Shown: positions 1 to 6,450 of the stretch, one piece after another
How positions within the stretch are numbered: the first letter of the stretch is position 1
How the letters are laid out: every line of letters starts with the position of its first letter
Origin: an uncultured Pedobacter sp.
GTDB lineage: Bacteria > Bacteroidota > Bacteroidia > Sphingobacteriales > Sphingobacteriaceae
Direction of reading: 5' to 3'
Assembly: GCA_938008555.1 (NCBI GenBank)
Contig: CALLKE010000067.1
Location: 1-9,363 of the forward strand
DNA: 9,363 nucleotides
The notes under the pieces: model-generated
Told to the model about the DNA's origin: nothing
Database searches by the model: none
Seen by the model: the letters and a program-made list of their open reading frames with translations, nothing else
Program-made: the position numbers and the translations under genes

Positions 1-89
1 TTTCGATCATATTTTATCCAAATATTACCTATCATACATTTAGATACACTACCCTCTCTTTATAATAATCTTAAAATATGTATTCTTCC

Positions 90-110
90 CAGCTTACCTA
101 TATCAAGCTG
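90..110 (-). other. Hairpin downstream of the small exported protein gene
   Basis: CAGCTT/AAGCTG arms (90-95 and 105-110) with a 9-base loop lie about 45 bases past the stop of the gene at 156-605. The six-base stem is perfect, but the following minus-strand bases (GGAAGAATAC) are not a T-run. It is a candidate transcript end only. The remaining DNA at 1-155 shows no gene. Confidence 0.3.
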
Positions 111-155
111 AGATACTTGGTTTGGCTTTATCAGTTAAGCATATATGATACCCTA

Positions 156-605
156 CTATGGGATACGCACTGATATGGTAGTCGAAACTGTACTAACTGC
201 CCCATCCATATCTTGCACATATGCCGCAAAATAGGCAGGCATGACACCTCCATTGATATAGCCTAAATCATAAAAAACAGATAGAGGAATCATATAAGAA
301 TATGTGCTTTCACCACCAACTAAAAATGTTGAGAAAGAAGTGGCATAATTAGTCGGTGATGAATCAACAATTGTACTTCCTGGTGCCCCTATATAAATAG
401 CTACAGTTTGAGTGCTTTTTGAAGTAGGGGAAACTGTACCTGTAATCCGAACTGAGGTTGTGCTAGTTGTTGCAGACATAGTGATAGGATTACTTATTGG
501 GGCCAATGCAATATCTGATGATTCTTGTCCTTGAAAATCATTTTTATATGACCCTAAAATAATGGTTATCAAAATGAGTAACAGGCTTAACAAAATTTTC
601 ATCAT
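156..605 (-). CDS. Small exported protein of unknown function
   Basis: I do not recognise this 149-residue protein. It starts with two consecutive Met codons (ATG at 605 and 602), a Lys, and a long hydrophobic stretch (about residues 4-18). This looks like a signal peptide or N-terminal anchor; there is no Cys, so it is not a lipoprotein. The mature part is rich in Ser, Thr and Val. It alternates short beta-type segments (TTSVRITGTV near 47-58, TQTVAIYIG near 65-73, VSTTISVRI at the end), which would fit a small Ig-like or fibronectin-like beta-sandwich. That fold is an inference from pattern only. The gene lies 58 bases downstream of the MepB-family gene on the same strand, and no promoter motif is visible in the gap. 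It ends in TAG. It is probably a genuine but lineage-restricted gene. Confidence 0.6.
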   Translation of the reverse strand: MMKILLSLLLILITIILGSYKNDFQGQESSDIALAPISNPITMSATTSTTSVRITGTVSPTSKSTQTVAIYIGAPGSTIVDSSPTNYATSFSTFLVGGESTYSYMIPLSVFYDLGYINGGVMPAYFAAYVQDMDGAVSTVSTTISVRIP

Positions 606-663
606 GTGATCATTTTATCTACAGAACAAAACATGCTAAATGGTCTCAGGTAAAACAACTCAA

Positions 664-1272
664 CTACTGACCATATAACTCCTTTACACATTCAAAGTCG
701 ATTCTTCTATTATCTGATAAATCAATAAAATATTTTATCTGCCAATTTTGGGTTTTAAGAGCTTGTGAACTTTCGACACTCACCCAAGGTGCATACACTC
801 GGATTGCTCGTTTTCCACCTTTTCCGTCAACCGAGATGATGTTTCTTGAAACTAAAACATTCTTAGGAAATACAAATTGTCCAAATTTATCTCGCTCACG
901 AACACATACTACAAACAAGTCTATCATATCCTTCATATCATATGGCGTGGTTAACCCTTTTTCATTTCGCTTCCAAAACGTAACAAAATGACCACTCTTA
1001 ATTGGAGTAGCTCTTGCAACACGAAACTCAATCCGAATAGTATTCAATACCAGTTGGCAAGCTGCATAATTTGAACTTTCAGGCTCTTTGACAGGATCGG
1101 ACATAAAAATCAAACCGTTTGGCTCATAGACAAGTTGATTGCATAAAAGAAGCTCAAAGCAGTCATCGACTGAAGTTAGATTATTCTCATTTTTTATAAT
1201 ATTCTTTCTTTCCAAAACGAACCTTTCTCTTGCTCGATGAGCACAGAAATACAATCCTAATATTCCAAGCAT
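664..1272 (-). CDS. MepB family protein
   Basis: The protein has 202 residues; its core (about 83-185) carries the MepB family signature. Visible blocks are FRVARATPIKSGHFVTFWKR (83-102), a DLFVVCVRE strand (118-126), FGQFVFPKNVL (130-140), GGKRAIRVYAPW (152-163) and KTQNWQIKYF (173-182). MepB is named after the third gene of the Staphylococcus aureus mepRAB operon; its biochemical role is not established. No mepR-type regulator or MATE pump lies beside this copy. The N-terminus (about residues 1-45) is longer than I expect for the family and includes a hydrophobic, Arg-rich start (LGILGLYFCAHRARERF). The ATG at 1272 follows an in-frame TAG two codons upstream, so the ORF cannot extend further. 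A TTG at residue 20 is an alternative start giving 183 residues. The product is probably cytoplasmic. It lies 86 bases after the TPR gene. Confidence 0.82.
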   Translation of the reverse strand: MLGILGLYFCAHRARERFVLERKNIIKNENNLTSVDDCFELLLCNQLVYEPNGLIFMSDPVKEPESSNYAACQLVLNTIRIEFRVARATPIKSGHFVTFWKRNEKGLTTPYDMKDMIDLFVVCVRERDKFGQFVFPKNVLVSRNIISVDGKGGKRAIRVYAPWVSVESSQALKTQNWQIKYFIDLSDNRRIDFECVKELYGQ

Positions 1273-1336
1273 GAGTGACTAGCCAGAAATAAAAGGTGCA
1301 TCTTAAATCCAACTTTCAATCTAGTTTCTCACCTAG

Positions 1337-1355
1337 CTCAATCCTATGCCTTGAG
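1337..1355 (-). other. Weak hairpin after the TPR gene
   Basis: CTCAA/TTGAG arms (1337-1341 and 1351-1355) with a 9-base loop lie just beyond the TPR stop codon (1359-1361). The stem is short and no T-run follows on the minus strand. It could mark the end of the operon or a processing site, but it is not a convincing terminator. Confidence 0.25.
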
Positions 1356-1358
1356 TAG

Positions 1359-3035
1359 CTATTTCCCTCCACCAACTCCTATTGCCTTTAATGCTTGCTT
1401 TACAACGTCATTATTCGGATCAAGAGCCAGCACTTTATCAAAATAATCTTTAGCCTTCACGTTATCTCGATCTCTTCTGGCGGCTACAGAGCCTAAGTAG
1501 GTATAGGCTTCTATCAATCCAGCAGCATTCTTAACAGCAAGATCTGGCTTCGTTACTGTAAGAATGTCAACATACTTTTCATAGTAAGGTAATCCCAGAC
1601 CTTTACTATCATTTGCATCATCTAGTTGACGATTAATACGTCCTCTGAATTGCCACGCTACATGTGTTGTAGGTGAACGCTGGATAAGATAACTGAAAGC
1701 AGAATCGGCTTTTACTAATAACGAATTATCTAGCGTTTCGTTAGTTGCTTTTTTTGCACCATAATCAAAATAATAGGATGAGCCTAAATAGTAATAATCA
1801 AGCAGGTTACGTTTAGGGTTTTTTATCGAAAGTTCATATGCTTGAGCTGCTTGATCATATTTTTTAGAATCATATAGCACTTTTCCAATCTCACTCATTG
1901 CTGCTACACTTGTTGAGTCCAATATGATCGCTCGTTTAATATCATTAATACCATTTTCAACTGCACCACTCTTTATTTCTGCGCGTCCTAAGTATAAATA
2001 GTCTTGAGCAATAACACGTTTGGGATCCACTTTAGCAATAAAATCTTTCAAAGCCTGAATACTAGAAGAATAGTTACCATTCTCGTATGCAGCATATGCT
2101 TGATATCTCAATATTCTAGGATTGACATGATCTATTTTCGCCATCTCATTAGCTTCGGCTTCCAAAGCTTTGTATTCTTTCGCAAGAATTAAAAAATCTG
2201 CATGACGCATACGAGACTCTAATGAACGATCTGTCAAATCCATATATTTTTCATAGTACTGTAAAGCCTGTTTCATTCTTAGATCATATTGCCTTGATTC
2301 TGAATTTGCCCATAAATAATAGGTCTCAGCTAGTTCACGATAAGCGGGTCCATAACTAGGATCAATAGCAAGCACACTATTAAACTCATCTGCTGATTCC
2401 TGAAAGGCCTTAGACATTTTATTGATTACACCCAACTCTACCTTAGCACGTAGCAAATTTTTATTAAAGTCAAAAGCTGTGCGATAGGCACTGTAAGCTT
2501 CACTATTCCTCCTTTGTCCACGATAAGCGTCTCCCATGGCTAAATACACTTGGGCATCTTTATCATTAATCTCTTTGGCTTTGTCTAAATAGACAAGTGC
2601 TTGTTCATAATCTGGCTTAGGAGCCCTAATGTATGCTTTGGCTATGAATAACCAGGGTGAATTGTCTTTTTTGCCAGCCAAGGACACTGCTTTATTGAAC
2701 CGCTCCTTTGCTGCTAAAGAATCACCCTCTGCAAGTGCAACTGACCCCATGCCTACATAATTCAATGGATAGTTAGCATTTACAGATATCCCTTTATTAA
2801 AGGTCATTTTTGCAGAATCGATATGGTCCGTTCTAAGATAAACACCTCCTAAGTAAAAATAATTCTCCGCATTAGTAAGCTGAGTAGTTGTTAACACTTT
2901 AAACATTGATTCCCCTCTTTGGTATTGCTCTGCATCGATTGCTTTTTTTGCATCAGCCAAACTTTGTGCAAACACTCCCGTTCCTACTAAAACCAAGCAC
3001 ACTACTGTGTTCAATTTCTTTCCAATAATTCTCAT
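1359..3035 (-). CDS. Secreted TPR-repeat protein at end of TonB operon
   Basis: This is a 558-residue protein with a clear Sec signal peptide (residues 1-23, positive start, hydrophobic core). A V-F-A|Q type I signal peptidase site points to a periplasmic product. The rest is almost all tetratricopeptide repeats of about 34 residues. They are recognisable at about 25-55, 56-89, 90-123, 126-160, 161-194, 195-228 and 229-270. A degenerate middle follows, with more repeats at about 343-375 and 376-409 and a last one near 505-545. Typical positions are kept, for example YFYLGGVYLR, AYRELAETYY and AKDYFDKVLALDPNN. TPR arrays bind proteins; no enzymatic motif is seen. The gene starts 20 bases after the PstS-like lipoprotein gene, so it is very probably in the same transcript. 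I infer that it scaffolds the TonB/ExbBD complex, its receptors or the lipoprotein. The partner cannot be read from the sequence. Confidence 0.88.
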   Translation of the reverse strand: MRIIGKKLNTVVCLVLVGTGVFAQSLADAKKAIDAEQYQRGESMFKVLTTTQLTNAENYFYLGGVYLRTDHIDSAKMTFNKGISVNANYPLNYVGMGSVALAEGDSLAAKERFNKAVSLAGKKDNSPWLFIAKAYIRAPKPDYEQALVYLDKAKEINDKDAQVYLAMGDAYRGQRRNSEAYSAYRTAFDFNKNLLRAKVELGVINKMSKAFQESADEFNSVLAIDPSYGPAYRELAETYYLWANSESRQYDLRMKQALQYYEKYMDLTDRSLESRMRHADFLILAKEYKALEAEANEMAKIDHVNPRILRYQAYAAYENGNYSSSIQALKDFIAKVDPKRVIAQDYLYLGRAEIKSGAVENGINDIKRAIILDSTSVAAMSEIGKVLYDSKKYDQAAQAYELSIKNPKRNLLDYYYLGSSYYFDYGAKKATNETLDNSLLVKADSAFSYLIQRSPTTHVAWQFRGRINRQLDDANDSKGLGLPYYEKYVDILTVTKPDLAVKNAAGLIEAYTYLGSVAARRDRDNVKAKDYFDKVLALDPNNDVVKQALKAIGVGGGK

Positions 3036-3055
3036 ATATTAAATTATAAATAATG

Positions 3056-3946
3056 CTATTTTTTAATCATCACTTCACGTGATGGAACTTGGTCTGGTAA
3101 AAGTCCAGACTTTAATATGATACGTTGTCCTCGCTCTCCCGCTAAAAAGGACGCAAAACCAGCACCCAACCCTGCCCCCCCCTGGCAGTTGATAACATAT
3201 AAAGACCTTGTAAATGGATAAAATCCTAAGGCAATATCATTTTGACTTGGTTTATAATAAGCATCAGAACCCGGTTTGTTTGGCAAATTTTTTATACCTA
3301 ATATTTTAAGGTGGGCAACTATTTGCTCCAAAGATACATCTGGTTGCTGCATCCAATTAACACCGACAACCCCTATCGATCCTGGATTATTATAAACATA
3401 ATTGATCACAGCTGAAGTGGATTTTAAGGCATAGACACCTTTGTTTGGAAGAACCTTAACTCCAGCCATCTCCTTAAAATACCGTACAGTACTTGAGTTT
3501 GGGTTATCAAAAATCAGATTCTTTATTTTTGATGATTTTCCTTGTAATACATTTAAGACATCTATTACAGTTGTTGTAGAATCCAAACTAGATTGATGTG
3601 TAATAAGCGCAATACCGTCAATAGCAAAACGAGTAGTACGTATTTTTATCTTTCTATTTTCATAAAATTTAGCCTCTTCCTTGGTTAGCATTCTAGATAG
3701 AATGGCCACTCGAATACTATCATCTAAGAATAATTGCATCAGTTCATTCTCCGGCTTGCATACCAAATTTAACTGAGCTTTAGAATATATGCTTTGGAAT
3801 ACGTATGCCTGATCTTCAATAATTGGAGCGAAAGATTCGTCAACAAGAACATTGGTACTTCCACTTGTATATGTTTGCTCATCCGATGAATTTCGGCAAG
3901 AAAATAGCATAACAGATATCAAAAATATGAGTATTGATCTTTTCAT
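3056..3946 (-). CDS. PstS-like substrate-binding lipoprotein
   Basis: This 296-residue protein has a lipoprotein signal peptide (MKRSILIFLISVMLFSC) with lipid-attachment Cys17 in an L-F-S-C lipobox. The mature part fits the PstS-like periplasmic binding protein fold (PBP-like domain). Supporting segments are VLVDESFAPI (33-42), AILSRMLTKEEA (81-92), TRFAIDGIALI (105-115), IFDNPNSSTVRYF (about 145-157), FYPFTRSLYVI and a C-terminal GERGQRIILKSGLLP. PstS proteins bind phosphate for a PstCAB ABC transporter. No permease or ATPase gene is present here, and the N-terminal G-A-G-A-T phosphate-loop motif of classical PstS is not seen. A phosphate-transport name would therefore be an over-call. The start ATG overlaps the stop of the preceding small membrane gene (ATGA), indicating translational coupling. 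The context suggests a role with TonB-dependent transport. A run of eight G residues lies in the 3' part (3175-3182). Confidence 0.85.
   Translation of the reverse strand: MKRSILIFLISVMLFSCRNSSDEQTYTSGSTNVLVDESFAPIIEDQAYVFQSIYSKAQLNLVCKPENELMQLFLDDSIRVAILSRMLTKEEAKFYENRKIKIRTTRFAIDGIALITHQSSLDSTTTVIDVLNVLQGKSSKIKNLIFDNPNSSTVRYFKEMAGVKVLPNKGVYALKSTSAVINYVYNNPGSIGVVGVNWMQQPDVSLEQIVAHLKILGIKNLPNKPGSDAYYKPSQNDIALGFYPFTRSLYVINCQGGAGLGAGFASFLAGERGQRIILKSGLLPDQVPSREVMIKK
3175..3182 (-). repeat. Run of eight G (minus strand) inside the PstS-like gene
   Basis: Eight consecutive C on the plus strand read as CAG-GGG-GGG-GCA in the gene, encoding Gln255-Gly-Gly-Ala258. A G8 run is striking in AT-rich coding DNA and is prone to replication slippage and to sequencing indels. 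The frame is intact in this sequence. A one-base change would alter the last ~40 residues of the 296. Confidence 0.85.
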
Positions 3947-4161
3947 ACTATCTTCAATAAACGTACGAATCTAACAACGGAATACACGATCAAAAGTATC
4001 CCAAAAGCAAGTCTATAATTAGTTGAAAGTGTTAGCGGAAAATCTTTCCACCACATAATGGCAAGGCCCAAGCCAAAATATAGGCTAAACATCAATAGTC
4101 CCAAAATAAATAAAAACCGCCCTAGAGGCGATTTTTGCTTATCGATTTGTTTGCTACACAT
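3943..4161 (-). CDS. Small two-helix inner-membrane protein of the TonB operon
   Basis: This is a 72-residue protein starting at the ATG at 4161. A TTG directly before it (4164) is an alternative start that would add one residue; ATG is preferred. It has two predicted transmembrane segments, about residues 13-36 and 49-69. A short linker with K-D-F-P-L-T lies between them, and basic ends (KQIDKQK, RFVRLLKIV) suggest both termini face the cytoplasm. I recognise no named domain. The start lies 6 bases after the tonB stop, and its TGA overlaps the ATG of the PstS-like lipoprotein gene. It is thus tightly embedded between two functionally related genes. That spacing and the clean coding frame argue that it is real. 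I infer a membrane accessory to the ExbBD-TonB complex; no biochemical function can be assigned. Confidence 0.78.
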   Translation of the reverse strand: MCSKQIDKQKSPLGRFLFILGLLMFSLYFGLGLAIMWWKDFPLTLSTNYRLAFGILLIVYSVVRFVRLLKIV

Positions 4162-4167
4162 CAAAGT

Positions 4168-4986
4168 TTATTCAGCCGATAATTGAAAAAATATAGGCAT
4201 TGTGAAATTAACACGTACAGGGCGCCCATTTTGAATACCAGGTTTCCAAGCAGGTGCTTGTTTCAAAACCCGAACAGCTTCTTCATCACATCCTCCACCT
4301 ATACCACGTAATACTTTGATATCTGTCAAATTACCATCTTTTTCGACTACAAAACTGACTATTACTCTACCTGAAATATTATTTTCACGAGCTATCGCTG
4401 GATATTTTATTGCTTTACTAAGATATTTTCCAAAAGCTGCATCACCACCTGGATAACTTGGAAGTACTTCCACAGTTGTAAAATCGTGTAATGAATTGTC
4501 CTCCGTTACTTTAGCTTCTGCCTCTCCAACAGGCTCATCAATTTTAACTTCTGCATTAGGGTCACCCTGAATAGTTTTCTGACCAGGGTCCGCCTTTTTT
4601 AGTTCTTCTACTGTTGGTGGTTCTTCATCACGTACTTTATCAGCAGGGACAACTACTGGTGGTGGGAATTTAACTTGGTCAACCTTGGGTTTTGGAGGTT
4701 CCGGAGGCGGTGGGGGTGTTTCCTCTTTACTAACAGGTGGAGGGGGTGCTAAAACTACATCTGTTTGCTTAAACTTTTCTTCCTCTGGCTTAATACCTGA
4801 AATATACCTCAAAACCAAAGGCAAGCTTACCACAACTATAAATAATGTTGCACCAACAATAATTGCCAGGCTTGTAGTGCGTGAACTATTTTTACGAAGG
4901 CTATATGCACCATAAGCCTTATTGCGTCCTAAAAAAACTACTTCTAACCACTGTGGATCGAATAAATCCAGTTTTGATCCTAGCAT
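4168..4986 (-). CDS. tonB: Energy transducer TonB
   Basis: TonB transmits proton-motive energy captured by ExbB/ExbD to TonB-dependent outer-membrane receptors. The 272-residue protein shows the full domain order. First comes a cytoplasmic N-terminus of the Bacteroidota type (MLGSKLDLFDPQWLEVVF, then NKAYGAYSLRK). One transmembrane helix follows (about 39-62). A Pro/Glu/Lys-rich periplasmic spacer (about 79-124, with APPPP, TPPPPPEPPKPK and FPPPVVVP) comes next. The C-terminal TonB domain (about 183-270) has AIKYPAIARENNISGRVIVS, GGGCDEEAVRVLKQAPAWKPG and a final NFTMPIFFQL strand. The YPGGDAAFGKYL block before the domain is also usual in this group. The membrane helix lacks the His found in the E. 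coli TonB helix (His20), so the coupling details may differ. The gene is 43 bases after the second exbD and 6 bases before the small membrane gene. Confidence 0.95.
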   Translation of the reverse strand: MLGSKLDLFDPQWLEVVFLGRNKAYGAYSLRKNSSRTTSLAIIVGATLFIVVVSLPLVLRYISGIKPEEEKFKQTDVVLAPPPPVSKEETPPPPPEPPKPKVDQVKFPPPVVVPADKVRDEEPPTVEELKKADPGQKTIQGDPNAEVKIDEPVGEAEAKVTEDNSLHDFTTVEVLPSYPGGDAAFGKYLSKAIKYPAIARENNISGRVIVSFVVEKDGNLTDIKVLRGIGGGCDEEAVRVLKQAPAWKPGIQNGRPVRVNFTMPIFFQLSAE

Positions 4987-5029
4987 GTTTATTTTTTTAA
5001 AGAGTTTATATATCGTTTTTTGAAGAATA

Positions 5030-5581
5030 CTAATAGATATTATCCCTCTTAAGTAAAGCTATTTCAGGAGCTGTTATATCTACAATTGCATAAACTTGTA
5101 CATTGGATATTTTCATCTCATCTAAAATATCTACTAAGTTTCTATAATTGGACTTTTCACTGGGTTTGATCAAAACAATAAGACCCTTTTTAGGATCTCC
5201 GGTGACACTCCTTACTTTTTTTATCTCTTCAAGAATTGCTTTTCGTATACCATTTTTGCCAAAATTATCAACAGTTGGGGGTGTCAGTGGTTTATCTACA
5301 GCCCCCATATACCATTCTAAACGATTCGTATTTCCTAAAAGAATAGTCATTGTTCTATTGTCGGCAACTTCGAGTTTTGCATCTTTATTTTTTTCATCCT
5401 TATCAGGCATAGCCAAATCCATTGCTTGAGGCTTAGCTAATGTGGTAGTAAGCATAAAAAAAGTGATTAGTAAGAAGGCCAAATCTACCATTGCAGTTAA
5501 ATCAACACGAGTAGACATTTTTTTACTTCTAACTTTACCACCTTTCTTATCTCCACCACCGGAGGTGTTTAATTCTGCCAT
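5030..5581 (-). CDS. exbD: ExbD/TolR family biopolymer transport protein (second copy)
   Basis: ExbD is the proton-channel partner of ExbB in the TonB motor. This 183-residue copy has a Lys/Gly-rich cytoplasmic start (residues 1-25). One transmembrane helix follows (about 30-48), with the essential Asp at position 33 in the VDLTAMVDLAFLLITFFML block, matching E. coli ExbD Asp25. The periplasmic domain (about 50-183) has the typical IVLIKPSEKSNYRNLVDILDEM segment near 135-156. It is clearly a paralogue, not a duplicate, of the copy at 5684-6298: the two share the helix motif but differ in length and periplasmic sequence. It starts 102 bases after that gene and ends 43 bases before tonB. The C-terminal IALLKRDNIY tail runs past the conserved domain. 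Assignment to ExbD rather than TolR rests on the neighbouring tonB and the absence of tolA, tolB or pal. Confidence 0.93.
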   Translation of the reverse strand: MAELNTSGGGDKKGGKVRSKKMSTRVDLTAMVDLAFLLITFFMLTTTLAKPQAMDLAMPDKDEKNKDAKLEVADNRTMTILLGNTNRLEWYMGAVDKPLTPPTVDNFGKNGIRKAILEEIKKVRSVTGDPKKGLIVLIKPSEKSNYRNLVDILDEMKISNVQVYAIVDITAPEIALLKRDNIY

Positions 5582-5612
5582 CTTCTAATTTTTTTAGATT
5601 TCATATATATAA

Positions 5613-5673
5613 TTTGTGAACAAATGGCTGGTCATCATGTGCTTTTTACTGTACCCCCTTCTCTATTCACAAA
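5613..5673. repeat. Inverted repeat TTTGTGAA/TTCACAAA between the exbD genes
   Basis: TTTGTGAA (5613-5620) and TTCACAAA (5666-5673) are perfect 8-base inverted arms separated by 45 bases. The left arm is also part of a local near-palindrome, TTTGTGAACAAA (5613-5624), so two mutually exclusive pairings exist. The repeat occupies most of the 102-base gap between the two exbD genes. It could be a protein-binding site or an RNA structure; neither is proven. Confidence 0.4.
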
Positions 5674-5677
5674 CGTA
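5670..5677 (-). promoter_or_regulatory. Possible internal -7 box upstream of second exbD
   Basis: TACGTTTG on the minus strand fits TAnnTTTG and overlaps one arm of the inverted repeat at 5666-5673. No TTG is found at the expected distance upstream, which falls in the end of the first exbD. It could be an internal promoter for the second exbD, tonB and the genes behind them. A chance match is about equally likely. Confidence 0.22.
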
Positions 5678-5683
5678 GATGTG

Positions 5684-6298
5684 CTACTTTTCTTCTTTTC
5701 TTAACGAGGTAATCAAGCTAAACTTATTTATTTTCTGCTTCTGCAGAATATCAATTACCCTTTTAATTGTTGGGTACTGTTCCTTCGAATCTCCTTTAAT
5801 GCTAATACGCATATCTACATTATGTAATTCTTTTGTAGCATAACGGGCTTGCAGAATCCATTCGTTCAATTGATTATCAATTGAATCAGTTGGAATACCC
5901 GTTTGAAGTCCAGGCCTGTTACGTGCATCCCCACTTAAAGCAATTAGCTGTTTTAAATTTGCTATAGGAACTCCAAAATCTTCTATTAGTGAAAATCGTT
6001 TTCGTTCTTCTGGGGTAAATTGAATATTATATTTTTTACCCATTTTATCTAGCATGAGCTCACGCACCTGTTGACCTTTTACTCCGAAAAAAACCTCACC
6101 TCTCCCAATAGTCAGCGTGGCAATATCTAGCTCAGGTAATTTAACTTTCACTGTTGATGCGGGCGTATCTACGGGAAGGGGTTCGGGTTGGCGTGCAGTT
6201 GCCGTTAAAATAAAAAATGTAAGCAGTAGAAAGGCCACATCACACATTGCTGTCATATCAATGGCAGTGCTTTTTCTAGGAACTTTTACTTTAGGCAT
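5684..6298 (-). CDS. exbD: ExbD/TolR family biopolymer transport protein (first copy)
   Basis: This 204-residue ExbD-family protein has a short basic N-terminus (MPKVKVPRKS). One transmembrane helix (about 17-34) contains the proton-carrying Asp20 in the AIDMTAMCDVAFLLLTFFIL block. The periplasmic part is longer than in E. coli ExbD (141 residues). Extra sequence lies at about 75-150, including FTPEERKRFSLIEDFGVP, and the usual ExbD ending follows (DMRISIKGDSKEQYPTIKRVIDILQKQKI, about 161-189). It sits 152 bases downstream of exbB and 102 bases upstream of the second exbD. Having two unlike ExbD proteins beside one ExbB raises the possibility of an ExbD heterodimer inside the ExbB ring; this is an inference from gene content. 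The ATG at 6298 places the helix correctly, and no better start is seen. The stop is TAG. Confidence 0.93.
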   Translation of the reverse strand: MPKVKVPRKSTAIDMTAMCDVAFLLLTFFILTATARQPEPLPVDTPASTVKVKLPELDIATLTIGRGEVFFGVKGQQVRELMLDKMGKKYNIQFTPEERKRFSLIEDFGVPIANLKQLIALSGDARNRPGLQTGIPTDSIDNQLNEWILQARYATKELHNVDMRISIKGDSKEQYPTIKRVIDILQKQKINKFSLITSLRKEEK

Positions 6299-6383
6299 AG
6301 ACTTTGATTTAAACTATTTTGTGCGGTGATTTTCTATCTAATTATTTGTCCTTGGTGACTCAACCTATTATGAGATTAATTAC

Positions 6384-6440
6384 TCACATTATTTTATGGG
6401 TGAAACTCAACGATGTGATTCTAATACATCTATCGTAGAT
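6384..6440 (-). repeat. Inverted repeats in the exbB-exbD gap
   Basis: Two hairpin candidates follow the exbB stop (6451-6453). ATCTA/TAGAT arms (6428-6432 and 6436-6440) have a 3-base loop and begin 10 bases after the stop. TCACAT/ATGTGA arms (6384-6389 and 6413-6418) have a 23-base loop. No T-run follows either, so they resemble RNA-processing or stabilising stems more than a terminator. The rest of the 152-base gap has no ORF and no promoter box. Confidence 0.35.
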
Positions 6441-6450
6441 CAAAGAATTA

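Noticed and set aside
882..889. Minus-strand TAAATTTG box as a promoter for the gene at 156-605
   Set aside because: It lies inside the MepB-family gene about 280 bases from the target start, with no TTG partner checked; such boxes are expected by chance in AT-rich DNA.
2004..2192. Plus-strand open frame opposite the TPR gene
   Set aside because: It lies wholly inside a well-supported TPR coding frame and its product has no recognisable features.
3056..3946. Naming the lipoprotein as a phosphate transporter subunit pstS
   Set aside because: The fold is PstS-like, but no pstC, pstA, pstB or phoU is present, the classical phosphate-loop motif is not seen, and the gene is coupled to tonB.
4685..4915. 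Plus-strand frame beginning with a Gly-rich stretch
   Set aside because: The Gly run is the complement of the TonB Pro-rich spacer, so it is an antisense shadow.
5148..5429. Plus-strand frame opposite the second exbD
   Set aside because: It is fully antisense to a clear ExbD gene, with no promoter or domain.
5030..6298. Tol-Pal (tolQ/tolR) reading of the ExbB/ExbD genes
   Set aside because: A full TonB gene follows and no tolA, tolB or pal is present.
6117..6329. Plus-strand frame opposite the start of the first exbD
   Set aside because: It covers the ExbD membrane helix in antisense, and no independent evidence supports it.
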